Shown here piece by piece: positions 15,492-25,159 of a DNA stretch of 64,000 nucleotides. Position 1 is the first letter of the stretch. Every line of letters starts with the position of its first letter. The position numbers and the translations under genes were made by a program. The notes beneath the pieces are model-generated. The model saw nothing but the letters and a program-made list of their open reading frames with translations. It was not told where the DNA came from and made no database searches. This DNA is from Gyromitra esculenta (lineage: Eukaryota; Ascomycota; Pezizomycetes; Pezizales; Discinaceae), in assembly GCA_038503075.1 (NCBI GenBank), contig JBCAML010000002.1, positions 2,046,001-2,110,000 of the forward strand, in the 5' to 3' direction.

Positions 15492-17344
15492 TCATGCATA
15501 TATCCCGCTAACCCTTGACTTTTCACGGATTTCCTCTTTTACTCGGTTTCCTTCTTGTCTATCCCAAAAGTACCAAATACTAAGCGTTATGCACATCAAT
15601 GGAGTGGTGATCGCGGCGAACAGGATCATGTAGTCATGCGTTCAATGACACGTCCGTTTATGGTTTCTTCAACACATTTTACACAATTTGCTGACAGAAA
15701 AGTCTGTAGAGTCTGTAGGAGAGATCATTACCCTAGTCTTATTATGAGGAGTAGAGGAGCACAAACTGCAACAAATGTGGCGGGAAGGTAGAAAAGCGTG
15801 ACAAATGTCATGATTTTGACCGCTATAGCCTCTCGGGTAGTTCTCTTGACCATCTTCATCATCAGATTCGTATCGCGACGGCTCAGTTCGGCAAAATTGA
15901 CGTTCTTTTGGCCGTGACGGTGAGCGGTCTCAGCGTTGCGAAAGTCGAGGACATTGTAAAGCTACATTTATTAGTCTAGTTTAGATTTTGCTTTGGAAGG
16001 AGATTTTACCAGATGAGATCGGCCGCGTATGCAATGAAGCAGATATAGAGCTTATACGTTTCATTTGTGAATAGTGAGCTCAGTAAGGCACGTGTCCAAT
16101 GAGTCATCAACTGCTGTAAAAAGATGGTCCTCTAGCTCCAAACACTTGTGAAGTTGGCTATTGTGTTTTTGCAGTGCTATGATGGTGTGCTTATTTGTTT
16201 CCAATGCCAGAAAGAGATTTTGTGCCCTCTCCTCAAATTTCTGAAGGTTCTGAACATCCTTGAATTCAGTCCCAAAATCGAGATCGAAATTTCCAGAAAA
16301 TTATGATACCATCTCCAGTTCTCGGCCGCTGCTAAAAGAAAGACCAAGTGGGTGTCTAGAGGGTTGTGGGTAGAATTTTCGATATCCTCTACCGCCCTTG
16401 CTTTGAACACTTCATGCAGTCGGCTTCGAACCGTTTCAGAGGGTTGAACCAGTATCCATGTACTTGACTTTTGGAGTATTCAAACTTCTGATAGATACAG
16501 GTTTGTCGGACCAACCAAGGTTCATCTGGTAGCCGATGGTTCCCCTTGGCGTAGGTAAGTAAGTAAAATTCATTTACGCGTTCTCCTCGGCGAACTTTAT
16601 ATTGTAACAAGATTCTATTCATTCATCAGCATTACAAAGATAAGTCAGAGTTCAATGGGTGCAGCATACCATAGTAGTCGATGATTTTTTACTTTCCGGG
16701 TCCACTTGAAGGTATGTACTCTATTCGTCTTTTACAGCCCCCGTATCCACCATCGGCGAAACTAGCTTTCCGACCAAATGCCTAAAGGAAATCCAAGAAA
16801 CCAGGCATCACTTAATGATCCGTCAAGATCTTCTGTAATATTTCTTGGGGAATATGGAAACGGCTCCGGGACAGAACGTTGTGATTTGCAGCTTTCAGAT
16901 AACTGAAGGTAATCAGTACACGCCAATTCCAGCCCATGAAGAAGAAAAATCTCACTAAAATCTAGATTCCCTGTTTGCAGGCGACCAGAGTACATGTTTT
17001 CGTATTAGATTATTGGCGTCACATAGGATTAGGATATGAGAACTAATTATAACAGCAGTGAAGGCATGCTTCAAATGTTTCCGAGTCCTCGAATGTTTCC
17101 GGCTTTTTGTCTAATCGAAAATTAGTATCAGTAAACCTATAGACGAGATAACAAAGCTAGGGATATCGGTGCGTACCATCTGCAAAAAATTCGTCGCGGT
17201 CTACATCCAAAACATCGATCAACATAGAACCTTTTTTAGTAAAGAGACGCCTGTTCTCCTTAGTAAGCCGTGCATTTCATCCTCGCGTAATGGATCGTAG
17301 TTGCGAAGGTACTCTGGATAGTGTTCCCAGCCTGAGTCGGTCAT
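15492..17344 (-). pseudogene. Decayed CorA-like (Mg transporter-like) fungal gene
   Basis: Pieces of one protein can be read in order from ATG 17344: TDSGWEHYPEYLRNYDPL; RLFTKKGSMLIDVLDVDRDE; FHIPQEILQKILTDH; VMPGFLDFL; AFGRKASFADGGYGGC; DEPWLVRQTCIYQKFEY; LAAAENWRWYHNFLE; LYNVLDFRNAETAHRHG; AIAVKIMTFVTLFYLPATFV; and a final hydrophobic LFAAITTPLMCITLSIWYFW. This is the layout of the fungal proteins with a WSIRQT-type central motif, an AAENWRWY helix and a CorA-like C-terminal pair of membrane helices. The chain is broken by in-frame stops at 16812-16814, 16782-16784, 16689-16691, 16061-16063 and 16052-16054 and by several frame changes (for example near 17275, 17040, 16980 and 15620). Family introns are still recognisable at about 17105-17180, 15973-16018 and 15693-15752. 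I judge it non-functional. Confidence 0.8.
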
Positions 17345-19074
17345 TGCACTAGTTTGAATTACGTAATAAAGGTTTTTATGCGCAAAAACTTATTAGGAGT
17401 GACAGACCAAAGTAATGAAGTCGAGAGGAGGAAGGAAGTTGGGAGTTTATGTGAGGCTGTGCATGGATTTTTCTGCCTTGGAACTTATCCCGCCCAGCCT
17501 CCGCCACAGCAATTCAATCATGAGGGGCAGTGGCAATACTGCTTGCTATGGGATCTAGGTATCGTCACTCGGACAAATATTCAGACACCGCCGGGTCGTG
17601 AATCACTACTGATGAGGGAAATAAACCAACAAAAACACTGAGTGACCTGAGCGTAATTACATTCCAAAAGATCTTGTTATCATTGGGAACTTTCTATAGA
17701 TATCTGCCTAGTATGATCGTGGAAGAAAACACAGAAGGAATATGTTAGGAAGTCACTCGCACGTCTAGCGATGATCGAGCCGCGCGGTTATTCTAGAAGC
17801 TGTATAGCCACGAAAGTCGGCCTCCCGAAACCCATCGCCTGGGCATCGCGTGTCGAGCTCCTGAGCATCACAGATTTCGTCTTTGAATCAAGTCAGCTAT
17901 TTCCGTAGCAGACACCCTGCGCCTAGAATCAACCACTGTGACCATGCGAGGGACTTAGACCTTCCATTCTCCTCCATCAAGCTAAGAGATCGTCAGCCCT
18001 ACCCGTCATAGCCTCAATAAAAATCGCCAGAAACATACCCGAGCAGCGAAGTTTCCTGGGCCAAATAAGTCTAGTAACATGCGTTCCATCTGTGTCCAGG
18101 TCAGGTATTGGTAACTTATTGTCTGTAAGATGGGCACCTTGGGTAGCCTATTTTGGCTCAACCATAGGACGGCCTAGTATTTTTATATCATTTGGCTTGC
18201 CGACGTGGTGGATGTGTGAGAGTTAACCAATAATTTCTCTCTACGGATATATTTAGGGCTTGAAGAACCAGTATAACCGGAAATCCGAGCCCTGTCAACG
18301 CTGGCGAGTGACTGACCAGATTGAAAATAGAGTACGATGCGAACCTATTTTTTCCTTTAATAATAGTTTTTCATTTGTATTATTCTCATGAAAAGAGCTG
18401 ACAAACCCTCACACAAGTTACGCATATAAGAAGTAATACTCATTCTCAATCTGTACTAGACCAATAACTGATTTGTCATTAACACCCTTCCAGCGGATCA
18501 GGTATTGAGAATATATAGGCACCGGCAACATCGAAACACAGCTGATTAATATTAGGTATTTTTACTAGGCCGGGTCAACTTTACAGGGCTCCGTGATAGG
18601 AATAATAATTCTGACTTCATTTAGTGCTGTAATCTTCCATAGCCAGACACTCTCTTGACCTTATAGCTATGCCAGCTTTGTGCCTTGTGCATAGCTTTTA
18701 ATTTTCCACACGAAAAGCTTTCAATGGGCTGCGAGAAAGATAGACTCTTACACCAAACTTAAAGGGATACCAAGCCTAAGACGTAGGAGGCAGTTCCTAA
18801 GAGACATCAAATTACTATTTCTCGATAAGCCCTAAGATGCAAAGAATCTGACATTTCACACAGCACTCAGCTCACCATATATGTGTACGGATAGTAGAAC
18901 GAGGTTCAGTGCTCGGGGCCGGGCCCAGATACTCTGACCAAATAGCCATCCAAGATAAAGAGAAAGCAAATAACAAGAACCTCGATCCCATTAAAAAAAT
19001 AGTACTACACATCTATGTGCAATGACGGACAAATATTTACAAATACATCCTTCGAATATTAACTACGCGTCCAC
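17345..19074. other. Gene-free tract of 1.7 kb
   Basis: It lies between the 5' end of the CorA-like pseudogene and the 3' end of the 6PGDH-like gene. A 95-codon plus-strand frame at 17354-17641 shows no family resemblance. Nothing else is supported. Confidence 0.45.
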
Positions 19075-20797
19075 TTACGCTGGTTTCCATTCATAGTGAT
19101 GTGTGCCTAATTGAAGTGAGCGACCGATATACACTCATCATCTCAGGATTGAGATTTTTACCTTTCCTGACTTCACCAACACCTTCCGACTTAAGATCGT
19201 AAGAGTGAGCCCCAAAGTAATCCAGCTGCGCTTCCATGAACATTGTTGGTAGGTGTTTCCCTGCACAATACTTGAAGTATTCCAAACTTGCGCTCAGGGC
19301 CGGTCTAGGCAAAGCTGTCAGCAAACTAACCAAACTAGATAAGATGGTTAGTTATTAGTAGGGAAGGCGTATTTACATATGAGCATCCCACTCCACTGCC
19401 TTTTGAACCACTTTTTTTAATGCTGGCATGGTCCGCTTGATCTCCGCTGCCACAGATTTAGCTAGCAGTACGTTCTTCATTCCTTGATCCTTCGCAAATA
19501 CGGGCTGCAATAAATCTGCAATGTATTCGCTTTCAATAATACATCCTGTTCTCCAGATCTGAATGCAATCGCCTAGCTTTACTCCCCGCTTTTCATCATG
19601 GCTTGTTCTGGCAATCAAGTTCATCCCCTGCGCATAGCTCGCTAGAAAGCCACAGTAAACGGCCTCTCTCAGATCCTCGATAAACTCAGACCTCTCTTCG
19701 ATATGTTGTTTCTTTGCAGCTGCGGCACCGCCAATGAGGTCGAAGAAACGAAGGCGTTCACCACGGTCTGCTGACGCGATACGGTAGAAGTGGGCGGCAG
19801 CGATCGTGGGAGCAGAAACATGCCGGCGGGCAGCTTCCATAACAGACCAGACGCCAGTACCCTCGGAATTATCGGCATCTTGGACGACCTTATCTTGGAT
19901 GTCGTTGAGCACATGGCCAACACCTTCCTCCTTTTTGTGACGACAGATATCAGCACCGATTCTGACGATGAAATTGCTTTTCTAACACAAGTTAGTACAT
20001 CAGTTATATAGGGCCTATGGCAGAGAGCATGGCGTACGAGCTCGCCATCGGTGTTCCAAGTCTCAAAGATATTGGATATCTCGTCCAAATCCGTGTGAAG
20101 ACATTTGAACAAAAGTTCCCAAGACTCATTCATAACTGACAGCATCCCTTGCTCAATGCCATTATGTACCATCTTGACGTAGTGCCCAGACCCACCAGGA
20201 CCAATCTTCGTCACGCAGGGGTTTCCTTTATATTTTGCTGCGAACTTCTCGAGGACAGGCATAACTCTATCAAGAACATCATCATCTCCCCCAGGAGACA
20301 GTGAAGGCCCACGTCTTGCAGCTTGATACCCACCCGAAACTCCCATTCCCACATACCCAACTCCCTTCTTTCTGAGTTCCTTTTGCCTACGCTCCGAAGT
20401 CAAGTACCACTCGTTCCCACCATCGAGGATAACGTCCCCCTTCTTGAGATATGGTCTGATAGACCTAAGAACCTCATCTACCGGACTTCCATGAGTTATG
20501 CTGAAGATAAATAACTTATCTTCATCTTTCCCTAGACTGCTGACGAATGATTCGTAGTCTTTGTAACCGGAAACTTTGCCTTTGGTGTTTTTCTCCTCGG
20601 CGGAATACATTTTTATACAGTTATCAACATTCTCTCCCTTGACGTCGAAAATCGATACTTGGAAACCATTCTCGGCGAAAAGCATAGACATGTTACTGCC
20701 CGTGCTCCCTGCGCCAACAACCCCAATCTAGTGATATATTAGTATATAGAAGAAACCGGAATGCTAAACATACCTTTGTAAACGTCTGCTTCGACAT
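19075..20797 (-). CDS. 6-phosphogluconate dehydrogenase-like protein (atypical paralogue)
   Basis: Five exons (20797-20774, 20727-20038, 19981-19377, 19304-19162, 19106-19075) give 497 residues. The Rossmann start is IGVVGAGSTGSNMSMLFAE; the middle holds GDVILDGGNEWY, GMGVSGG and the catalytic helix GPGGSGHYVKMVHNGIE with the Lys and Glu of the family. The C-terminal half contains IQIWRTGCIIES and LSASLEYFKY. In the pentose phosphate pathway the enzyme converts 6-phosphogluconate to ribulose 5-phosphate. Two things differ from the canonical enzyme: the end of the second beta strand reads FDVKG rather than the Asn-Arg-Thr that grips the NADP phosphate, and HNGIEYGD is HNGIEQGM. This looks like a divergent, perhaps NAD-using, paralogue. 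The first exon has only eight codons. It is divergent from the DUF2237 gene, 253 bp apart. Confidence 0.93.
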
Positions 20798-21050
20798 TTC
20801 GCCCACTATCTTGATGCAATGATTAACTGTAGAGAGCATACGTAGGAGTAAACGATAGACTATGGAAGAGAACTGTTTAAATTCACATTTTGTTATCGGG
20901 GTTGAAAATCACTCACGTCACTACAGAGTCATAGATCATCCTTGCTCCAGGTGGGTTAGGTGTTTTGTATATAGCTATATATATGACATCACTCATTCCC
21001 AACGAGCAAAGACGACACCCATAAAACCTTCTCATAGCCCCGAAACCATC

Positions 21051-21813
21051 ATGCAGAAAATATTCCGCTTGATACTCACAAGAAATATGGCGTCCAGTTC
21101 TTCTCTCCTATCAAACGTAAGCAGTCTTTTCAGCCGTACGCAGCCGACTTTCAGATAATTATAACCCATCCCGTGATAGCGTATGAATGTGTTTGGAAAA
21201 CCACTTATTGTGCACTCGACCAGCCCAGTCACTGGCTATTTTAGGAATGGTTTCTGCGATGTAAGTAGTCCCATTTTACATCACTATAGGACTATTCATT
21301 AACATCCCCAGACTGATACAAGGTTCGGCTCCTACCAATCAGAAAGTTTTGATCCAGAGCAAAACTAACGAAGTACAGCGACATTGGGAAGTGAGAATTT
21401 TCCACGGAACAACCCGTCACCAACCTAAACTAACAGCCTTACGAAGCCACACAATCGCAGGAATTGTGACTGATAAATTTCTCGACTACTCCGCCGCTCA
21501 AGGCAATGACCTTCGTGCTGCCGGCCTAAAAGGAGGCTGTCGATGGTGCCTCTGCGTCAACCGATGGAAGGAAGCCTTTGATGCCTACAAGAGGTAGATC
21601 AGCCTTCCCACCATTGAAAACATAACCAACTAAACTCTATATTTTCGCTACAGCGGTAAGGTTTCAGAAGACACGGTTCCTAAGGTTAATTTAGAGGCAA
21701 CCCACGTGCGTGCCTTGGAAGGCGGGATTACGATAAATCAACTCGACGAGTTTAGGCTTGGTAAGCAGAACTTGCGTTTTTGGCTTGCCGGATCTCCAGT
21801 TATGGAGTCGTAG
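21051..21813 (+). CDS. DUF2237 family protein with possible mitochondrial presequence
   Basis: Six exons (21051-21116, 21180-21260, 21312-21322, 21379-21390, 21447-21593, 21654-21813) give 158 residues. The core matches the DUF2237 family: NVFGKPLIVHSTSPVTGYFR, then SDIGNHTIAGIVTDKFLDYS, QGNDLRAAG, GCRWCLCVNRW and NLEATHVRALEGG. The Cys pair in RWCLC and the Cys at FCD are those conserved in bacterial members, whose function is unknown. The N-terminal MQKIFRLILTRNMASSSS is basic and hydroxylated without acids, which fits a mitochondrial targeting sequence; an internal Met at residue 13 could start a cytosolic form. Exons 3 and 4 are only 11 and 12 nt. The intron between them has an unusual GTTCGG donor. 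The last 20 residues could instead be replaced by a further splice at GTAAGC (21761). Confidence 0.85.
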
Positions 21814-22491
21814 CTTCTCTAGTCCTACCAGCCAACAGGGAGAGTGTAATGTGCAATACCTAACACTCCCTCAGATGAAACGAGGAATTAGTGTCATGAA
21901 TTATGAATTTTGCTTGCCGAAGCGGAGTAAGAAATGCCCTTTTTTCTATCTCCTGCTGTTATTTAGTAATAATTATCTAATGCTCCATTAAGTGCCTATA
22001 TAGCCTAGCCTATTCAATTAACTAAAGAGCGAGCAACCATACACCCTCTAATATGTGAAACCGGAGGCGTCCACAAGCCATGTAGGCCTACTACATGTAA
22101 TTTCAAAAGGGCATAAAACAAAACACCTAACCTTGAGATTAGCGAAATTTGGAGTTTGGGGCTCAGCAACCCTCCTCCCAAGCCACGTGTGACACAACAT
22201 GGAACGTAACACAGAATGCTTAAGTAGAAATGATTGGCCCTGTGAGGTATCCATCTCTAAAGTGCGCAGCCTCCACCACGACGAACAAAGCCTCGCAAAA
22301 TCAACGCTACGATTCCTAATATATCATTTGCCAGTACAGTATTCCCCCCTCCCCGACAGGATACCTGAAAGCATATAATATACATCAGCTTGAGGGTACA
22401 TTCTCTCGAACCCCTTACTTGCCGCTTAATACCTATCAGCTCCACACAACTACACAATCGCAATCTACACTCAGAGGTGTTCTAAGCAACT
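21814..22491. other. Intergenic region upstream of ankyrin gene
   Basis: Holds the 3' flank of the DUF2237 gene and the promoter of the ankyrin gene. No other gene is supported. Confidence 0.45.
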
Positions 22492-24272
22492 ATGTCTTCA
22501 ATAGAGGTCCATACTGGAGCTAACGATTCACCGATTCACGCTTCCTCAGACTCTGATCTATCATCTACATATTCTTATTATTCTTCTTCTTCTTCTTCGG
22601 AATCCACAAGATGGGTTGGGACTCGCCGTCCCTCCACAAATACTCACAGATCTTCACAAAACCCCGCCTCAGAGACATCACAGCCAATCGAACCACCAGA
22701 GCCAGCACCAGATTATTTTTCGAACGAAATTTCTAATGCAGATCCACCTGACATCACTCAAGACACTGCACCTCCAAACTATAGATTCAATGCTCCTCCG
22801 CCTCCCTCACCTTTCTTCCAAGCAATCCTAGACGATGACGAGGCAGGACTTAATCAATTTCTAGCTCAGAATCCACAATTGGTGAATGAAAAGGATCCAG
22901 ATGGTCGCACGCCGCTACATCGCGCCGTTATCGCATATAATGGACGGGTCGAAATCGTGAGACGACTCCTTGAGGCTGGCGCGGAGGTGGATGCATGGAG
23001 CATAGAGGTAAATAATTTTTTTTAAAAAAACACCCTCTCCCAATTGGCATATCCCATTCCCTCGAGTTAATGAAAATTATTTCGTCAACTACAACAAATA
23101 TTAACGAATTCCTCCACTCATAGCTGAGAACAGTCAAGATTAAGCCATATTACCGTTCTCGTATAGAAAAATATCAACGCACAGCCCTTATGGCCGCCTG
23201 CTCCTCCAACCGTCTTTCTATTGTACGCATTCTCCTTGCTCCCCCATACAACGCAGACTCGACCCTCGTCGCCCCTGACGGTCAACATGCTTTACGTCTC
23301 GCGTCACATGCGAGCGCACGCGAAATTGTTAACCTTCTTCCGTCGCTTCGTGCTGGTGGCTGGAAGCGGATGAAGCATCGCGCACGTCCTCATATTATAG
23401 TGATCAAAGCGACTTCAATGAAATTGCTCAAAGTTGGACGGTTCTTTGTGTGGACGATACCGAAATGCCTTGTTATATTGAGTTGGAAGATCCTGAAGGC
23501 TTTGGGTTCATGTACGGCGAGAGTGATCGGACGTGAATGGGAGAGAATAAAGAGGTTCCCAGAAGGCGTGAAGCGATTTTGTATATGGGCCCCTAGAGCG
23601 GTGTTGGCTGTGATTAAGAGGACCCCTGGCATTCTGCAAGAGATCACGATGAAATTTTTAGAGGGACTCAAAACACTCGGGGAGATAGTCTGGAACTTGA
23701 TCACGGTGCGGCTTCCGAAGGTAACGGTGGCACTCCTAAAGTTCCTGTGGAAAGTCGCAAAATGCATGTGGAAGGTGTTCACTGTCCACCTTCCAAAGTT
23801 AGCAGTGGCTTTGGTGAAGTGGGTCTGGAAAACCATCACCGTCCGCCTTCCGAAGGTTTTAACAATGGTTTTCTGGGCTGTCACCAAAGCACTTACAACA
23901 TCTTGGTTGTGGTTTGAGAACATGCTCAAAGAAGTCGCCTCTCTGCTACACACTTTCGTTTCCTTCCTCCTGCAGAGATGCACGCTATCAAATCTGTTAC
24001 AGGGGGCCAAGCGAACTTTCCATTTCTTCTTTTTCTCTGTTCCCGAGGCGATTTGGGATGGGCTAAAGGGTACATACGAACTGTGTTATAAGGTCGTTAA
24101 GGGTTTGTTTGGAGGTATAGGGTGGTTCCTTTGGCATCTTGGGAAATTTCTAATCACTACGGCGATGTGGTTCCCGACTATGATAGGAAAAATCTTTGTG
24201 AGTCTGGGGAAAATCATGATGGGTGCTCTGAAAGAGGCGAGGCTTTGGGTGAACCCAAAGGCGAATGTGTAG
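22492..24272 (+). CDS. Ankyrin-repeat protein with amphipathic, membrane-like C-terminal half
   Basis: Two exons (22492-23007 and about 23139-24272) give 549 residues. The first 115 are Ser/Pro-rich and disordered. Residues about 115-245 hold ankyrin repeats, seen in DPDGRTPLHRAVIAYNGR, VEIVRRLLEAGAEVDAWS and KYQRTALMAACSSNRLSIV. The rest is a long run of helices rich in Lys, Trp, Phe and Leu, with a repeated phrase: ITVRLPKVTVALLKF, FTVHLPKLAVALVKW and ITVRLPKVLTMVFW. Similar ankyrin proteins with a Trp/Lys-rich tail occur across Pezizomycotina; no function is known to me. The tail could lie on or in a membrane. The donor GTAAAT at 23008 is clear, but the acceptor is ambiguous (AAG at 23138 or 23144), which changes two residues. 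Confidence 0.87.
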
Positions 24273-25159
24273 CGCCTGAGATAGCAATGAGCGTCTCCCT
24301 TTCTAGCGATTTTTCTTTTTTCTCCTCTTTTTGCGAGCGGTTTACGAATTGGTCAGGAGTATTGTTTTTCAAAGTTATAGTTTTTTGCGGAGGTGTGATT
24401 GGTTATTTCTAAATTTATGAAGATACGGTGTTAAGGTGCTAGTTAATTGTTGTTGTTTTTACGTATGTCTTTTGTTCTTTCTACTTTTAAAAAATTTGAT
24501 TAATTATCAATTCTTCCACCTCCGAAGACCTGGGTTTCCAGAATTAAGGATACAACTTCTTAACATTCCGATATCCTAGCACATAAGTTTTCAAGATAGG
24601 TACCTCGTTCAGTGCCAACCCATACCACAGCTAGTCACTCGTAGTACTACCCCAAGCTAGCCCATGGACAATACAGGTCACTAAAACTAAGCAATCTACA
24701 TCCCAATCCTTTCGTTTTCGTGAACCTTTAGTATTCCATGAATACTACCTATGTAAACAGCCAAGCAAGATAACTAAGTACGTTGGGGCAGGTAAGCAGC
24801 AACAGACCGTGAACTCCTTTTAGCGTAGGTACCATCTAAGCTATATTCTTCTAAAGCTAGCCCTACCATATAACCCTACCATGTAGCCATAGCTGACAAA
24901 AATATTTGCCAAGACAACCATCCATAGAATGCATGTAGAGTAGGTATCCATACTAGCATAAAGTCCGCCAATAGCTTTTTCACTCTTCCATCTCCCACTC
25001 ACTATCATCCAACACCAAAATCCAACAGGCCCCCAATGTGATTTTTAATAAAAGGTATGACTCTCCCATCTCTGCTATCACTCTTCTCTTTACCATCCAT
25101 TAATAAGATTACCACCTACTAACAACAGCCATCATTAACAGGAGCAGCGGGATAGGTAT
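24273..25159. other. Intergenic region left of the repeat array
   Basis: 3' flank of the ankyrin gene and AT-rich non-coding DNA. No feature recognised. Confidence 0.45.

Noticed and set aside
17354..17641. 95-codon plus-strand frame beside the CorA-like pseudogene
   Set aside because: No recognisable motif, no intron continuation and no homology.
23390..24010. 206-codon minus-strand frame across the ankyrin gene
   Set aside because: Antisense shadow; the repeated sense phrase simply appears in reverse.
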